DNA of 15,880 nucleotides from the NCBI GenBank assembly GCA_041609895.1, contig JBFIPX010000061.1, positions 1 to 15,880 on the forward strand, read 5' to 3'. The position numbers were made by a program, and so were the translations under genes. The stretch is from JAHHLP01 sp041609895 (GTDB lineage Bacteria; Bacteroidota; Rhodothermia; Rhodothermales; JABDKH01). Position 1 is the stretch's first letter. Each line of letters opens with the position of its first letter. Shown here one piece after another: positions 14,083 through 15,880 of this stretch. The notes below the pieces were generated by a model. The model was not told the DNA's origin. It saw nothing but the letters and a program-made list of their open reading frames with translations, and did not search any database.

Positions 14083-15880
14083 CTACCCACCACTTGTCGC
14101 CAATCCGATCCTGCCGAGGATCGAATGAAATCTCGGATCCGAACGGAGTGGATCCATCATGGGCTCCTCGGCAGCGTGCACCGACCAATCGCAACGGCTG
14201 TCTACCGCTTGCTCGAGGTTCGGCAAGGCACTGTCAATGTCACCGAGCCCTGCGTAGACCAGAGCTTTCCAGTATGCAGACACATACCGTGTCTCTTCCA
14301 TGCGTGCCAGTTCGGCGAGCGACTCTTCTGCCTCCGCCGGCCGTCCCGCAATAGCGTTCGCGTGCCCGAGGCTGGCGACCGACTCCGGATCCGCGAGCAC
14401 ACCGACTGCAAACGCATGCTCCTCGATCGCTTCCTCCATCAGTCCTTCCATCTCATACGCGCGTCCGAGCCACTGGTGTGCTACTACGAAGTCGGGGTCT
14501 AATTCGAGCGTGGCCCGCAGGTGGTCGATGGCCTCTCGAAACCTTCGTTGGAAGTAGAGAATCGTTCCAAGATTCGTGTTGATGATCAGGGAAAGAGGAT
14601 CGAGTGCGCGTGCCCGGTTCATCTGCTCAAAGGCCTCGTCATGTCTCCCCAGGGCGGTTAAGAACCATGCATACAGATGGCGGATTGAGGCGGAACCTGA
14701 ATCCAGCTCAAGTGCGCGCTCGAACTCCGCTTCAGCTCCCTCGAAGTCCCAATCGCACGAGCGCCGGGCATAGCCGAGCGACGCATGGGCTTCGGCGAGC
14801 GAGGGATCCAATTCGGTAGCCCGCAATGCAGCGGCCTTCCCCCTCTCCAGGGACTCTGCGGGAGAAAGAATTCCGTAGCGAGCAAGCAAGAGGTAGGCAT
14901 CCGCGAGACCGGCATACGCCGGAGCCATGTTGGGCTCGAGCTCCACGGCAGAAGTGAAACATTCTATCGCCTCGCCGAAGCCCTCAGCCGTTCGCTTGTT
15001 CAGATAGAAACGACCCTTCAGGTACAATTGGTAGGCGTCGAAATTCTCGGTGTAGCGCCGTACGAGCTTCACTCGCTCGTCCCCGAGCAGAGATACTCGA
15101 AGATTCTCAACGATGGCGAGGGAGATCTCGTCCTGAATGGCAAAGATGTCCTGCAATTCGCGGTCGAACTTCCGCGACCACAGATGAAAGCCATCGGAGG
15201 CCTTAACGAGTTGAGCGGTAACCCTGAGCCGATTGCCCGACCATCGAACGCTACCCTCAAGGACGTTATCGACGTGCAGCTGCTTGCCGATGTCGCGAAC
15301 GTCGACTTCGCTGCCTCGGAATCGAAAAGATGAAGTTCGGGCGGCCACCCTCAAACCATCGAGTTGCGACAGCGAGCTGATCAACTCCTCCGCCAGCCCG
15401 TCGCCAAAGTACTCGGTGTCCGAACTGGCACTGATGTTTACGAATGGCAGCACAGCAACCGACGGGGTAGTTGGTGGCGGGCCCTCAGGCGGCGACATCT
15501 TTGCCGCGCCTCCTCCCGAAGGGGTTAATGCGGCGATAAGATCCTCCGCGCTTCGCAGGCGCTGCGCGGGATCTTTGTTGAGCATCTTCTTGAGGGTGCT
15601 CGTCAGCGAAGGTGAAACTCCGTGGGCCTCGCGGGAATCCACAATCACTTCGGTGTTCAAGATTGCGTACATCACGGCCTGTTCGTAGTCGCCCTCGAAT
15701 GGTCGGCGCCCAAAGAGCGCTTCAAAAAGGACGACGCCCACGCTCCAGATATCCGTTCGGTAGTCGACCGGCTCGCCTCGTATTTGCTCAGGTGACATGT
15801 ATGAGGTCGTACCGACGGTGCTTCCAGACTTCGTGAGGTCCCGCGCGCCGGCGAGTTTAGCCAGACCGAAATCGAGAATC
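14083..15880 (-). CDS. Ser/Thr protein kinase fused to TolB-like and TPR regions, N-terminus outside the window
   Basis: The frame enters from the right edge; 598 residues are visible, numbered here from the codon at 15879. The kinase C-lobe is clear: DFG (3-5), the activation segment ending in GTTSYMSPEQ, DIWSVGVVLFEALFG (43-57) and RLRSAEDL (107-114). The ATP-binding lobe and HRD loop lie outside. A Pro/Gly-rich linker (about 119-138) leads to a TolB/FlgO-like region (about 140-265) starting SVAVLPFVNISASSDTEYFGDGLAEELI, an arrangement common in kinases and adenylate cyclases of environmental bacteria. From about 280 to 585 there are TPR-type helical repeats, with AYAGLADAYLLLA, AHASLGYARRS and AHQWLGRAYEMEG as repeat helices. 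Likely a signalling protein that phosphorylates Ser/Thr on targets recruited by the TPRs. No transmembrane helix is seen between kinase and TolB region, unlike many relatives, so it is probably cytosolic. Confidence 0.93.
   Translation of the reverse strand, partial: ILDFGLAKLAGARDLTKSGSTVGTTSYMSPEQIRGEPVDYRTDIWSVGVVLFEALFGRRPFEGDYEQAVMYAILNTEVIVDSREAHGVSPSLTSTLKKMLNKDPAQRLRSAEDLIAALTPSGGGAAKMSPPEGPPPTTPSVAVLPFVNISASSDTEYFGDGLAEELISSLSQLDGLRVAARTSSFRFRGSEVDVRDIGKQLHVDNVLEGSVRWSGNRLRVTAQLVKASDGFHLWSRKFDRELQDIFAIQDEISLAIVENLRVSLLGDERVKLVRRYTENFDAYQLYLKGRFYLNKRTAEGFGEAIECFTSAVELEPNMAPAYAGLADAYLLLARYGILSPAESLERGKAAALRATELDPSLAEAHASLGYARRSCDWDFEGAEAEFERALELDSGSASIRHLYAWFLTALGRHDEAFEQMNRARALDPLSLIINTNLGTILYFQRRFREAIDHLRATLELDPDFVVAHQWLGRAYEMEGLMEEAIEEHAFAVGVLADPESVASLGHANAIAGRPAEAEESLAELARMEETRYVSAYWKALVYAGLGDIDSALPNLEQAVDSRCDWSVHAAEEPMMDPLRSDPRFHSILGRIGLATSGG

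Noticed and set aside
13605..14354. Plus-strand 249-codon open frame across the 13721-14082 gap
   Set aside because: It runs into both flanking minus-strand genes, its product has no recognisable motif and composition is typical of a non-coding frame.

Overview
The window is an ordinary-looking stretch of bacterial chromosome with about twelve protein genes. It has no rRNA, tRNA, insertion sequence, prophage or CRISPR array that I can see. The gene content points to a Gram-negative bacterium of the Bacteroidota/Rhodothermota side. Clues are a DUF3098-like two-helix membrane protein, an MreD, a DUF4382-type lipoprotein, a Ser/Thr kinase fused to a TolB-like and TPR region, a fused aspartokinase-homoserine dehydrogenase, and promoter-like sequences close to the Bacteroidota pattern (TTG, about 20 bases, TAnnTTTG). 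A Rhodothermales-like marine lineage is my best guess. This is inference from gene families, not a phylogenetic result.

Layout, left to right. (1) 1-1985, plus strand: the 3' part of a multihaem c-type cytochrome overlaps by 4 bases a membrane-anchored five-repeat TPR protein, so the two are translationally coupled. (2) 2098-3453, minus strand: L-lysine 6-transaminase, divergent from lipA. The shared 171-base intergenic region holds a perfect 7-bp dyad just before lipA. (3) 3625-5195, plus strand: lipoyl synthase, a double hairpin, a Bacteroidota-type promoter candidate, then nucleoside diphosphate kinase. (4) 5321-6288: a small basic two-helix membrane protein (minus) divergent from an mreD (plus) that stands apart from mreB and mreC. 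(5) 6362-8077, minus: a large secreted lipoprotein with a DUF4382-like domain, an Ig-like domain and what look like three C-terminal repeats. (6) 8078-8367: a non-coding stretch rich in nested palindromes and a short tandem repeat. (7) 8368-10842, minus: bifunctional aspartokinase/homoserine dehydrogenase. (8) 11110-11907, minus: a two-domain VOC (glyoxalase-fold) protein with its own promoter candidate and terminator. (9) 12059-13720, minus: a secreted DUF885-like protein ending in a textbook intrinsic terminator. (10) 13721-14082: 362 bases without a convincing gene. (11) 14083-15880, minus: the C-terminal two thirds or so of a Ser/Thr protein kinase fused to a TolB-like region and TPRs, cut by the window edge.

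Most genes look like single transcription units with their own signals. Only the cytochrome/TPR pair is clearly an operon. Metabolic themes are lysine and aspartate-family amino acids (lat, thrA), lipoate cofactor synthesis (lipA) and nucleotide balance (ndk). Envelope functions are also well represented (cytochrome, MreD, lipoprotein, secreted DUF885 protein). I did not find a defence island or a clearly new multi-gene system. The best leads are the lipA upstream dyad, the repeat architecture of the lipoprotein, the DUF885-like protein that lacks the usual histidine motif, the kinase-TolB-TPR fusion without a membrane segment, and the palindrome cluster at 8212-8361.
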